A stretch of DNA of 64,000 nt. Origin: Flavobacteriaceae bacterium. GTDB lineage: Bacteria > Bacteroidota > Bacteroidia > Flavobacteriales > Flavobacteriaceae. The notes below the pieces were generated by a model that saw only the letters and a list, made by a program, of their open reading frames with translations, did no database searches and was not told where the DNA came from. The position numbers and the translations under genes were made by a program. The stretch is from positions 26,618 to 90,617 of the forward strand of contig JABDNT010000013.1 in the NCBI GenBank assembly GCA_013043685.1, read 5' to 3'. Shown piece after piece: positions 1-7,868 of the stretch (position 1 is its first letter; each line of letters begins with the position of its first letter).

Positions 1-1383
1 ATGGTGACACACCGAACAACCGATTTCGGAATGGAGAAAGAACAATATTACGGTGATGGAGTGGTTACCGGGTATGGAACAATTCATGGTCGGTTGGTTT
101 ACATTTATGCACAGGATTTTACAGTCTTCGGAGGTGCTCTTTCCGAAACCCATGCTGAGAAGATCTGCAAGGTAATGGATATCGCCATGAAGGTTGGCGC
201 GCCTATCATTGGCTTAAACGACTCGGGCGGGGCCAGGATACAGGAGGGAGTGAGGTCGCTGGGGGGATATGCAGATATCTTCTATCGAAATGTGATGGCA
301 TCGGGTGTGATTCCGCAGATTTCGGCTATCATGGGCCCATGTGCAGGGGGTGCTGTCTATTCACCGGCAATGACCGATTTTACAATGATGGTTGAAGGAA
401 CCAGTTATATGTTCGTTACGGGGCCCAATGTGGTAAAGACTGTGACGAATGAAGAAGTAACCTCTGAAGAACTGGGAGGCGCAAGTACTCATTCCATGAA
501 ATCAGGAGTCGCCCATCTTACCGCAGCGAATGACGTACAATGCCTTGCGGATATAAAAAAACTACTTAGTTACCTGCCACAGAGCAACAGGGAAACACCG
601 AAATCCCTGGATTATGAACTAGGCGATGAGATTCGACCGGAATTATCGCGAATTATTCCTAAAAGTACAGCAACACCATACGATATGCGTGATGTGATCA
701 AAGGGATAATCGACGAAGATTCATTTTTCGAAATTCATAAGGATTATGCGGAAAATATAGTGGTTGGATTTGCCCGCCTGGGAGGCCGAAGTATTGGGAT
801 AGTAGCAAATAACCCTATGTTTCTTGCGGGGGTACTTGGTGTGGACAGCTCTAAGAAGGCGGCCCGTTTTACGAGGTTCTGCGATTGCTTTAATATTCCG
901 TTACTGGTGCTGGTAGACGTACCGGGATTTTTGCCAGGGACCGACCAGGAGTGGAATGGGATCATTATTCATGGAGCAAAACTGTTATACGCGTTAAGTG
1001 AAGCCACCGTTCCAAGAATTACAGTGATTACACGTAAAGCGTATGGAGGAGCTTACGATGTGATGAATTCCAAGCATATCGGAGCCGACATGAACTTTGC
1101 GTGGCCTACTGCGGAAATAGCCGTTATGGGAGCTAAGGGTGCCAGTGAGATCATTTTCAGAAAAGAAATTCAGGCTGCAGATGATCCAGAAAAGAAACTA
1201 AAGGAGAAAGAGAATGAATACGCCGAGAAGTTCGCTAACCCATGGCGCGCAGCAAAGCGTGGATTCATTGATGAGGTCATTTTACCCAGATTCACGCGCC
1301 ATAAATTAATCAAGGCCTACGCCATGTTGGAAGGCAAGAAAGCTAAAATCCCGAAAAAGAAACATGGGAATATTCCGTTATAA
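1..1383 (+). CDS. pccB: Acyl-CoA (propionyl-CoA) carboxylase, carboxyltransferase beta subunit, 5'-truncated by window edge
   Basis: Biotin-dependent carboxyltransferase subunit that moves CO2 from carboxybiotin to propionyl-CoA (methylmalonyl-CoA synthesis). The 460 visible residues show the crotonase-like carboxyltransferase fold twice. The N half has [13 protein letters not shown] and [14 protein letters not shown], which form the first acyl-CoA/biotin oxyanion site. The C half has [23 protein letters not shown] and [10 protein letters not shown]. Family members are about 510 residues long and have roughly 50 more residues before the visible VTHRTTDFG, so the ATG at base 1 is most likely an internal Met and the true start lies upstream. 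The tail [13 protein letters not shown] is typical of propionyl-CoA rather than acetyl-CoA carboxylases. The biotin-carrying alpha subunit is not in the window. Confidence 0.93.
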   Translation: MVTHRTTDFGMEKEQYYGDGVVTGYGTIHGRLVYIYAQDFTVFGGALSETHAEKICKVMDIAMKVGAPIIGLNDSGGARIQEGVRSLGGYADIFYRNVMASGVIPQISAIMGPCAGGAVYSPAMTDFTMMVEGTSYMFVTGPNVVKTVTNEEVTSEELGGASTHSMKSGVAHLTAANDVQCLADIKKLLSYLPQSNRETPKSLDYELGDEIRPELSRIIPKSTATPYDMRDVIKGIIDEDSFFEIHKDYAENIVVGFARLGGRSIGIVANNPMFLAGVLGVDSSKKAARFTRFCDCFNIPLLVLVDVPGFLPGTDQEWNGIIIHGAKLLYALSEATVPRITVITRKAYGGAYDVMNSKHIGADMNFAWPTAEIAVMGAKGASEIIFRKEIQAADDPEKKLKEKENEYAEKFANPWRAAKRGFIDEVILPRFTRHKLIKAYAMLEGKKAKIPKKKHGNIPL

Positions 1384-1596
1384 CTCTTCTTTTCTATAAA
1401 ACTTCACTTGGGGTTATTCTTGCAAAAATTATGTAGGAATAACCTCCATTTTTTATCTATCTGATTGAAAATTAAGTATTTTCACGTAAACTCTATTGTA
1501 CCATTCGTATTTACATTTGAATCGAATAAGCCATAATTAATTTGTCCTCCCCATTCTACAGGCAGCTTATTCCTATCCCTTTTGGTAATTATCAGT

Positions 1597-1627
1597 TATG
1601 AAATATTCACGGCGTGAATACTTCATA
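1597..1627. promoter_or_regulatory. 31-bp near-perfect palindrome upstream of secreted protein gene
   Basis: TATGAA-A-TATTCACG-G-CGTGAATA-C-TTCATA. Fourteen of fifteen symmetric pairs match around a single central base (1612). It lies 37 nt before the ATG at 1665, has no T-tract, and so looks like an operator rather than a terminator. The surrounding gap (1384-1664) has no supported gene. Confidence 0.6.
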
Positions 1628-1664
1628 GGCTGGTAAAAATTTGTAACTACTAAACCAATATATT

Positions 1665-2498
1665 ATGAAAACAATTAAAACCATCAAATTCCTGGGGCTA
1701 ATAGTGTCTCTGTTGCTCTTCTTTTCGCCAGGATCAATCGTTTCTCAGGACGCGCCGGAAAAGATGTATGTTGAAATTGGATGCTTAAAATCCAAGAGCG
1801 ACAATCTCGAGGCATTTATCAAGGATAAGGGAATGGCTTTCAATAGAGAAGCCCAGGCTAAGGGAATGCTACTGGATTTTATCGTTCTGAAAGTAATATA
1901 TCCAAACGGGGAAGATTGTAAATGTGATTATAGAATGGTTTCTGTTTATAACGACATGAAACAACTCGACATGTTTATGAAGCCTAATATCGGGTATGAG
2001 ATCGCTACAAAGGCTTTTGGAGGTCAGGAACAAGCACAAGCGGCTTGGGAGGAGTGGCAGGGTGTTGGAGTTGATAAAGGCTCCGAACTGTTTGAATTAG
2101 AGATGTCCGCAATGCCTGGCCCATCCGGGTCGGATATGTCTATTGCGAATTTTGTAAATGTAAAGCCGGGTATGGAAATGGAATACGAAAAAATGGAACG
2201 TGAAGTATGGATGCCGGTTGTTAAAGAAGCCATTAAAGCCGGTATGTTGAACGATATGACAATCTGGAGCCGTGTAATGCCCGCGGGAGAACATCTGGAC
2301 GGGGATTATATCCAGGTGATCGATATTAACAATTTCGCCCAGATGGGTAGTTGGGAATGGGAAGAGTTCGGGAAGATCTTCCAGAAAGTTCATCCCGGTG
2401 TTGACATGATGGAGATGGTCAAGAAATCGAATGCATTATCCACCCTTGGACATAATGAAACTGTTCAGGTTGTAGCAAGATTAAGTGATCCTAATTAG
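1665..2498 (+). CDS. Secreted protein with two Dabb/NIPSNAP-like repeats, function unknown
   Basis: The protein has 277 residues. A Sec signal peptide covers residues 1-28 (charged MKTIKTIK, then a hydrophobic stretch ending near IVSQ), so it is periplasmic or exported. After the signal there are two halves, each starting with a short strand and a metabolite-monooxygenase-like pattern (about 34-115, MYVEIGCLKSKS; about 155-265, IANFVNVKPGM). Each half has a helix rich in Met/Glu and a later strand, which suggests a duplicated ferredoxin-like (Dabb/NIPSNAP) fold. That fold assignment is inferred from the pattern. It is monocistronic, preceded by a long palindrome and followed by an intrinsic terminator. 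I do not recognise a function. Confidence 0.7.
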   Translation: MKTIKTIKFLGLIVSLLLFFSPGSIVSQDAPEKMYVEIGCLKSKSDNLEAFIKDKGMAFNREAQAKGMLLDFIVLKVIYPNGEDCKCDYRMVSVYNDMKQLDMFMKPNIGYEIATKAFGGQEQAQAAWEEWQGVGVDKGSELFELEMSAMPGPSGSDMSIANFVNVKPGMEMEYEKMEREVWMPVVKEAIKAGMLNDMTIWSRVMPAGEHLDGDYIQVIDINNFAQMGSWEWEEFGKIFQKVHPGVDMMEMVKKSNALSTLGHNETVQVVARLSDPN

Positions 2499-2521
2499 AT
2501 TAATCAGCCAAGAACAAGTAG

Positions 2522-2552
2522 CCGTCCCGCTTTGTCGGGGCGGTTCTTTTTT
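2522..2552 (+). terminator. Intrinsic terminator of the secreted protein gene
   Basis: An 8-bp GC-rich stem (2522-2529 with 2536-2543, one G-U pair) and loop CTTTGT are followed by a T-rich run at 2544-2552. It lies 23 nt after the stop at 2498. On the opposite strand the stem has a mismatch and no T-run, so it serves the plus strand. Confidence 0.85.
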
Positions 2553-4458
2553 ATAGAACATTATCCATGATATCCTGAACCACTTCGGGATTCAAAAGTG
2601 TACTGGTATCTCCAAGGTTGGAAGTATCTTTTGAAGCGATCTTTCTTAAAATACGCCGCATGATCTTACCGCTTCTCGTTTTAGGCAGACCTGTTGTAAA
2701 TTGAATTTTATCCAATTTGGCGATCGGACCGATACGTTCTGTGATCAATTGGTTGATCTCTTTTCGAAGATCGTCCCGATCCCTCTCCGTTCCGCTATCT
2801 TTAAGGATTACATAGCCATAAAGAGCGTTGCCTTTAACATCGTGTGGAAAGCCTACAATTGCACTTTCCGATACCGCCTGATGCTCGTTGATAGCATCTT
2901 CAATTGGCGCGGTGCCCAGATTGTGCCCCGATACTATGATCACATCATCCACGCGGCCGGTAATTCGGTAATAACCCGTCATATCCCTTAAGGCACCATC
3001 ACCGGTGAAGTACTTGTTTTCGAAAGTGGAAAAATAAGTATCCTTATATCGCTGATGATCTCCCCAAATTGTCCTTGCTATGGAAGGCCAGGGAAATTTA
3101 ATACACAGTTTACCTTGAGCCGGATTACCCTTAACTTCTTCAGAATCATCGTTCATCAAACAAGGTTGAACGCCGGGAAGAGGCATCGTGGCGAAAGTTG
3201 GGATGGTAGGTGTAGCGAAGGGTATAGGCGAGATCATAATCCCACCGGTTTCGGTTTGCCACCAGGTATCCACAATCGGGCTGTTCATTTTACCAATGTG
3301 GTCGTTGTACCAGTGCCATGCTTCTTCGTTTATAGGTTCTCCCACTGTTCCCAGGACTTTGAGAGAGGATACATTGTATTTTTCAACATGGGTCAACGGT
3401 TCCTTAGCAAGGGCACGTATTGCCGTGGGAGCGGTATAGAATTGATTCACCTGATGTTTTTCCACTATCTGCCAGAACCGGCCCCAGTCCGGATAGGTAG
3501 GAACTCCCTCGAACATTACCGTAGTAGCGCCATTAGACAGTGGTCCATAAACGATATAGCTGTGACCTGTGATCCACCCTATATCGGCGGTGCACCAATA
3601 GATATCACCTTGATGGTACTGAAATACATTTTTAAAGGTAAACGCAGTATATACCATATAACCGGCGGTTGAATGAACCATACCTTTTGGTTTTCCTGTT
3701 GAGCCGGATGTGTAAAGAATGAATAGGGGATCTTCAGCGTTCATGATCTCAGGTTCACATTTTGGCGAAGCATCGTCCAGTAATGGTTGTAACCAAAGGT
3801 CACGGCCTTCCTTCATATTTATTTCAGAATTAATTCTTTTTGCAACCAATACTGTTTCTACTCCTTGGCAGGAATCAAGCGCATCGTCTACAATGCCCTT
3901 GAGGTCGATTGTCTTCGCTCCGCGAAATGAACCGTCACTTGTGATCACTATTTTACAGTCACAGTCATTAATGCGCGTGGCCAGGGCAGTGGAGGAGAAA
4001 CCGGCGAAGACCACAGAGTGTATCGCTCCAATACGAGCGCAAGCCAGCACAGAAACCGCTAATTCCGGGATCATGGGGAGATAGATACATACCCGATCTC
4101 CTTTGCCAATACCTTTTGATTTCAGCACATTGGCAAATCTGCAAACACGATTATGCAGATCGGTATAAGAAATATGTTCGGCTGCTTCCGAAGGATCATT
4201 CGGCTCAAAAATGATCGCCGTATGTTCTCCTTTGGAAGTGAGGTGTCGGTCGATGCAATTCTCAGTGATATTCAGCTGCGCCCCTTCGAACCATTTTATT
4301 TCGGGTTTACTAAAATCCCACTCGAGCACTTTGTTCCAGCGTTTTCTCCACAGGAAATGTTCTTCTGCAATTTCTTCCCAAAACAATTCGGGGTCCCGCA
4401 CCGATTTCCTGTAGACCTGGAAATACTCTTCAAGATGTTTTATATGGTAGTTACTCAT
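2551..4458 (-). CDS. acs: Acetyl-CoA synthetase (AMP-forming)
   Basis: Activates acetate to acetyl-CoA through acetyl-AMP. The 635-residue length is normal for Acs. The ATP-binding P-loop-like motif YTSGSTGKPKG is at residues 249-259. The acyl-adenylate motif TWWQTETGG and the hinge/ribose region YFTGDGALRD follow. The C-terminal PKTRSGKIMRR contains the Lys that is reversibly acetylated in Acs enzymes. The start ATG is 11 nt after the stop of the porin gene, so the two form an operon read from the promoter at about 5700. Co-transcription with an outer membrane porin suggests uptake plus activation of small carboxylates; that link is inference. Confidence 0.97.
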   Translation of the reverse strand: MSNYHIKHLEEYFQVYRKSVRDPELFWEEIAEEHFLWRKRWNKVLEWDFSKPEIKWFEGAQLNITENCIDRHLTSKGEHTAIIFEPNDPSEAAEHISYTDLHNRVCRFANVLKSKGIGKGDRVCIYLPMIPELAVSVLACARIGAIHSVVFAGFSSTALATRINDCDCKIVITSDGSFRGAKTIDLKGIVDDALDSCQGVETVLVAKRINSEINMKEGRDLWLQPLLDDASPKCEPEIMNAEDPLFILYTSGSTGKPKGMVHSTAGYMVYTAFTFKNVFQYHQGDIYWCTADIGWITGHSYIVYGPLSNGATTVMFEGVPTYPDWGRFWQIVEKHQVNQFYTAPTAIRALAKEPLTHVEKYNVSSLKVLGTVGEPINEEAWHWYNDHIGKMNSPIVDTWWQTETGGIMISPIPFATPTIPTFATMPLPGVQPCLMNDDSEEVKGNPAQGKLCIKFPWPSIARTIWGDHQRYKDTYFSTFENKYFTGDGALRDMTGYYRITGRVDDVIIVSGHNLGTAPIEDAINEHQAVSESAIVGFPHDVKGNALYGYVILKDSGTERDRDDLRKEINQLITERIGPIAKLDKIQFTTGLPKTRSGKIMRRILRKIASKDTSNLGDTSTLLNPEVVQDIMDNVL

Positions 4459-4469
4459 AGTTCTTTGTA

Positions 4470-5684
4470 TTAAAGATAAATCATGGCCTGGAGGGTCACT
4501 GTTCCGGTTTCACTTTCACCAAAAGCCTGATTTTTATATTCGAGGGTTAATTTTGAATTATGTCCGCTAAAAAAAGCATTTGCTCCAATTCCGAAGATAT
4601 TCCGATTATCATCCACCGCATCATAACTGTTAGAAGCAAATGAGATGTACGGCTGAAAACGTGTCTTCTTCAATTCCCCTGGAAGGACATAGCCTGCATG
4701 TGCATATACCATGCTTCCCGTCCCGTATACATTGAACAAGTAATTGGTTCCATAGTTATTAGACTGAAAACTAGCATAAGCTGTAATGGCGCCGCCATTT
4801 TCCCCTAATGGCGCATCGTAGAAGGCATCTACGGCAAAAATTGCCACGTCTTCTCCATTCAGCATCCCATTGTCGCTGGCGACCACCGCACCACTCGGGT
4901 GAAAGAAGAATCCGGCACCGACATTGAATACCTTTTTTTCTCCCAGGTAGGTTCCAATTTTAAAAGGCAACAAATTGGCTTCCTGGTCCAGAATATGCAA
5001 ATCGAAATACCCTGAATAAGCAAAACCTGCATCTTTGGAACCCAGAAGGCGTCTTCCTGCATATACGGCTCCCGAGACATCCAGTGGATCCCGCTCATCG
5101 AGGCTGTTTGTGATCGCCTCATTTATCGCGACCCGGTATTGAAGCTTCCCGAATTTCCCTTTTCCGAATACTCCAAGATGCCTGATAAATTGATCGGATA
5201 ATCCCAAAGTTGACCAGGATTGGCGGTTATTGTCCAATGGGAGTAGGTTTAATGTACTTTGGTTATTGAGCCTGGAGATACCGTTCCAGTAATGGAGTCC
5301 GCCACCTATGGCATGATCACCAATATGATATTGCCCCCAAACCCCGTGAAAAAACAATTGGGAATCTTTACCTGTCCCGGTTGCGCTAAGGTTTTCGGCA
5401 TTGAGATTATTCAGACCAAAATGGGTTAGTATCAGGAACTTTTCATTGATCTGCGCATATGCAACGATTCGTGCTCTTCTGAGGTTAAAATTGATATTAC
5501 TTGATTCCTCAGGGACATTGTCATTATAAATAGCCTGAGCCTGTACCCAGGAAATGATGCGCAAGTACTTTTTTCCTTCTTCATCAAATTTCACTTTAAG
5601 GCCACCATTATAGTCGGGAGAACTCTGGGCGAAAATTACCTGGCTCAAAAGAAGAAAAACACATAGAACGATAAGATTTTTCAT
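4470..5684 (-). CDS. Outer membrane beta-barrel porin (phosphate-selective porin O/P-like)
   Basis: The protein has 404 residues, a signal peptide (1-19, cleavage after VIFAQ) and then alternating amphipathic strands throughout. It ends in the hydrophobic strand TVTLQAMIYL typical of Bacteroidota barrels. The beginning of the mature protein, with a KFDEEGKKYLRIISWVQAQ pattern and the later WGQYHIGDHAIGGGLHYW, resembles the putative porins annotated in Flavobacteriia. It is the first gene of an operon with acs. A perfect TATATTTG -7 element ends 22 nt before the ATG. The substrate is not readable from the sequence. Confidence 0.8.
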   Translation of the reverse strand: MKNLIVLCVFLLLSQVIFAQSSPDYNGGLKVKFDEEGKKYLRIISWVQAQAIYNDNVPEESSNINFNLRRARIVAYAQINEKFLILTHFGLNNLNAENLSATGTGKDSQLFFHGVWGQYHIGDHAIGGGLHYWNGISRLNNQSTLNLLPLDNNRQSWSTLGLSDQFIRHLGVFGKGKFGKLQYRVAINEAITNSLDERDPLDVSGAVYAGRRLLGSKDAGFAYSGYFDLHILDQEANLLPFKIGTYLGEKKVFNVGAGFFFHPSGAVVASDNGMLNGEDVAIFAVDAFYDAPLGENGGAITAYASFQSNNYGTNYLFNVYGTGSMVYAHAGYVLPGELKKTRFQPYISFASNSYDAVDDNRNIFGIGANAFFSGHNSKLTLEYKNQAFGESETGTVTLQAMIYL

Positions 5685-5706
5685 TGTTATAGAAGGTTAG
5701 ATTTAA

Positions 5707-5714
5707 CAAATATA
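5707..5714 (-). promoter_or_regulatory. -7 element (TAnnTTTG) of the porin-acs operon
   Basis: Minus-strand TATATTTG, a perfect match to the Bacteroidota sigma-A -7 consensus. It sits 22 nt before the porin ATG. No good -33 TTTG is seen, which is common for this class. Confidence 0.6.
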
Positions 5715-5756
5715 AGAGTTCTCCATCTGAGGTTTTACAGTGAATGCCTATGTGTT

Positions 5757-6146
5757 TTATTTTTCGTTGTCCGCAAGTTTCTTCAAGGCCAATCCTGAAA
5801 AAACCAACACAAGTCCGAGAAAGACGATTAGCAAACAGATAATAAAAGTGGTAAGAAAGAAATTCCCTCCTGTAAAATTGAAGAAATAAGTGATAATTGC
5901 CCCGAAGATCATAATTAGAAAGCCACCTAAAACAGTTTTCTTATTAGCAATAATCACCATAATAAGAAATAATACCCAGGGCAAGCTGTTCGGGCTGTTT
6001 TTCATGACTCCCGAAAATCCACCTCCGTAAGCTTCCGAACCTGAAAGCAGACTGAATAATAACACCAGTATACTTAGAATAAGTAATACCGAAAGCGCAA
6101 TCGCTCGAACGATTCGCAGTGTTTTAATTTGATGGGAATTTTCCAT
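5757..6146 (-). CDS. Small integral membrane protein, function unknown
   Basis: The protein has 129 residues from the ATG at 6146. Four hydrophobic helices can be seen at about 15-35, 52-66, 68-88 and 95-117, with a short charged tail (KKLADNEK). I chose the ATG over the in-frame TTG three codons upstream because that TTG is part of a perfect TAAATTTG promoter box. It is 27 nt downstream of the methyltransferase stop but has its own promoter-like box. I recognise no named family with confidence. Confidence 0.65.
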   Translation of the reverse strand: MENSHQIKTLRIVRAIALSVLLILSILVLLFSLLSGSEAYGGGFSGVMKNSPNSLPWVLFLIMVIIANKKTVLGGFLIMIFGAIITYFFNFTGGNFFLTTFIICLLIVFLGLVLVFSGLALKKLADNEK

Positions 6147-6152
6147 TGAGCA

Positions 6153-6160
6153 CAAATTTA
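6153..6160 (-). promoter_or_regulatory. -7 element 6 nt before the start codon
   Basis: Minus-strand TAAATTTG with exactly six nucleotides (TGCTCA) before ATG. The predicted transcript would begin at or next to the start codon, i.e. leaderless or nearly so. The same spacing occurs at mfd and rsmA. Confidence 0.55.
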
Positions 6161-6173
6161 GATCAGAAACTCT

Positions 6174-7007
6174 TTATTTAATCGCGATCACCTCTGTCAT
6201 TAGCGGACAGCAAATGCTGGATCCGGGAGTCTGTTCCAATTCCTGGAGGTCATCAAACGCCTGTTTCATATGCGTCTCGGAAAGATAACCCACTTCCACA
6301 AGACGTGGGAAATAACTGTAATAAAATGTCTTGGGCCATTGCCAGTTGAGGGTGTCCGGCCTCCCAATTTTAGCCATCAGTCTGACTCCGGGGACCTGCA
6401 TACCAAATCCACTTAGAATTTCGGGCAGGTGCCTGCCAATATCGATCTCTCCTTCCGAATCCCGGAAACTTTTCAGGGCAGCTGCAATAGCGATCGACAA
6501 TCCATCCTTTTTAGGTTCGGTTTGATGTGTGGACCAGTCGTAGTATTCATGAATCACCATCTTTCCACCTGGCTTAAGTGCATTATATACTTTCTGAAGG
6601 ATCTCTTTGGGGTTTGGAAGCCACGCCAGTGCCCAGCGACAATACATGCCATCAATGGAATTAGGTTCCAGTTGCATCTCGTTGAAATCGGCACATATTG
6701 CTTTTATGTTTAAATGCTGAAGCGTGCTCAGCTCGTTGAGGTGATGAATATATCCTTCCGATTTATCTACCCCGATAACAGTTCCCGATTCCCCTGCAAT
6801 ACATGCCATCTCCCGGGTGCAATAACCGGGGCCAGAGCCTAGATCGAGCAAGGTATCACCAGCCGTAAATCCTGCTTTGGCCCACCCATGCTGAGCTTCT
6901 TCCGCCCACACCTGGTGTTGAATCCCAAGGCGGATCAATTCCTGCTTATCGGTTCCTAGAATATAGGACGTAGCTTCTTTTTTCATGAAATTAACCGAAT
7001 TATTCAT
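6174..7007 (-). CDS. Class I SAM-dependent methyltransferase
   Basis: The protein has 277 residues and a Rossmann methyltransferase domain. Motif I is DTLLDLGSGPGYC (about 53-65), motif II acidic VIGVDKS (about 78-84), a motif IV-like region follows around GMYCRWALAWLPNP, and post-motif KPGGKMVIHEYYDW. This arrangement resembles UbiE/Coq5-like or polyketide-type small-molecule methyltransferases, but the substrate cannot be told. ATG 7007 is used; Met9 (6983) is an equally good alternative start. It diverges from ssb, and the shared 205-bp gap holds phased heptamer repeats. Confidence 0.85.
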   Translation of the reverse strand: MNNSVNFMKKEATSYILGTDKQELIRLGIQHQVWAEEAQHGWAKAGFTAGDTLLDLGSGPGYCTREMACIAGESGTVIGVDKSEGYIHHLNELSTLQHLNIKAICADFNEMQLEPNSIDGMYCRWALAWLPNPKEILQKVYNALKPGGKMVIHEYYDWSTHQTEPKKDGLSIAIAAALKSFRDSEGEIDIGRHLPEILSGFGMQVPGVRLMAKIGRPDTLNWQWPKTFYYSYFPRLVEVGYLSETHMKQAFDDLQELEQTPGSSICCPLMTEVIAIK

Positions 7008-7076
7008 TAAAGCTACGAATAAAGTTTGTAAAAATAATGTATATATAAGTGCTTGTTAAACAGGAGTAAAAGAGTG

Positions 7077-7103
7077 TACAAACATTTACAAACGACTATA
7101 AAC
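7077..7103. repeat. Three phased heptamers TACAAAC/TACAAAC/TATAAAC
   Basis: Direct heptamers begin at 7077, 7087 and 7097, exactly 10 bp apart, i.e. on one face of the helix. A perfect inverted copy (GTTTGTA) is at 7024-7030. Read on the minus strand they resemble the core GTTnRT of LytTR-type regulator sites. They lie between the methyltransferase start and ssb. Confidence 0.5.
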
Positions 7104-7156
7104 GAAAGTAAATATTTCACAACCGAGTCTCACGGCGACAGCGAATTATGTTTGCC

Positions 7157-7181
7157 CTGTCGAATGAAAGACGTTCGATAG
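7157..7181 (+). promoter_or_regulatory. Hairpin in the ssb leader region
   Basis: Stem 7157-7166 pairs with 7172-7181 over ten positions with two G-U pairs and loop AAAGA. It is 31 nt before the ssb ATG and has no T-tract. It could be a leader hairpin or an operator dyad. Confidence 0.4.
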
Positions 7182-7212
7182 TATCAATTGTTAAACCTTA
7201 AAATTAATTATT

Positions 7213-7548
7213 ATGAATGCACTTAGAAACAAAGTACAGTTGATTGGAAGACTTGGGCAAGACCCAGAAATTATGACTTTTGACGACGGCAACAAACTGG
7301 CAAAATTCTCCATGGCCACAGATGACAGCTACAAGGACAAAAACGGTGAAAAGGTAGAGCGTGCCTACTGGCATAATGTAGTCGTTCGGGGTGGCCTGGT
7401 TAATGTGGTGGAAAACTATGTAAGTAAAGGACAGGAGATCGCCATAGAAGGTAAACTCACCAATCGCTCTTACGAGGATAAGGAAGGAAATAAGCGTTAT
7501 ACAACCGAAGTGGTCTGTAACGAATTATTGTTAATCGGGGGGAAATAA
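7213..7548 (+). CDS. ssb: Single-stranded DNA-binding protein, short form
   Basis: The protein has 111 residues and is essentially one OB fold. It begins with NKVQLIGRLGQDPE, followed by a KFSMATDDSYKD strand region, AYWHNVVVRGG and a final TTEVVCNELLLIGGK. Canonical SSBs (about 150-180 residues) carry a Gly/Pro/Gln linker and an acidic DDDxPF tip that recruits partner proteins. Both are absent here, and the ORF simply stops after the OB fold. It is therefore likely an accessory SSB, with a second, full-length SSB elsewhere in the genome (inference). It is monocistronic with a strong terminator. Confidence 0.93.
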   Translation: MNALRNKVQLIGRLGQDPEIMTFDDGNKLAKFSMATDDSYKDKNGEKVERAYWHNVVVRGGLVNVVENYVSKGQEIAIEGKLTNRSYEDKEGNKRYTTEVVCNELLLIGGK

Positions 7549-7566
7549 CATATCCCCGAAAAAACT

Positions 7567-7600
7567 AAACACCCGCACTTGAAGAGTGCGGGTGTTTGTG
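7567..7600 (+). terminator. Intrinsic terminator after ssb
   Basis: A perfect 13-bp stem (7567-7579 with 7585-7597, core ACACCCGCACT) and loop TGAAG are followed by TTTGTGTT. It begins 18 nt after the ssb stop. Confidence 0.9.
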
Positions 7601-7712
7601 TTATAAGATTCTGTATCGGAGGTTTGTCTAAAGGTTCGACTACAGCTTCGATCTACTAAATAAAAGACCCATAAAATCAGGCTGGTTAAAATTATTAATT
7701 AAAGGGGTTCTG

Positions 7713-7868
7713 CTAATAGTTATTCAGCTTTTTCTGTTTTAAACCCAATACGAAACCTTTTACTATAGCTGACAAGAAAGTGACACCAAAAGCCGCAAGG
7801 ACAGTATATCGGAAGAACTTTATCGAAAACTTACTTGCATGTTTCAGTTTATTATTTCCGACGCTATT
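7713..7868 (-). other. In-frame hydrophobic 51-codon stretch after the CoA-transferase stop
   Basis: Directly after the TAA of the CoA-transferase the same frame stays open for 51 codons. It encodes a basic segment (KLKHASKFSIKFFR), one hydrophobic helix (YTVLAAFGVTFLSAIVKGF) and a basic tail ending at TAG. There is no ATG, GTG or TTG in it. It could be a small membrane protein with a non-standard start, a remnant, or a readthrough extension. The rest of the 320-bp gap 7549-7868 holds only the ssb terminator. Confidence 0.3.
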
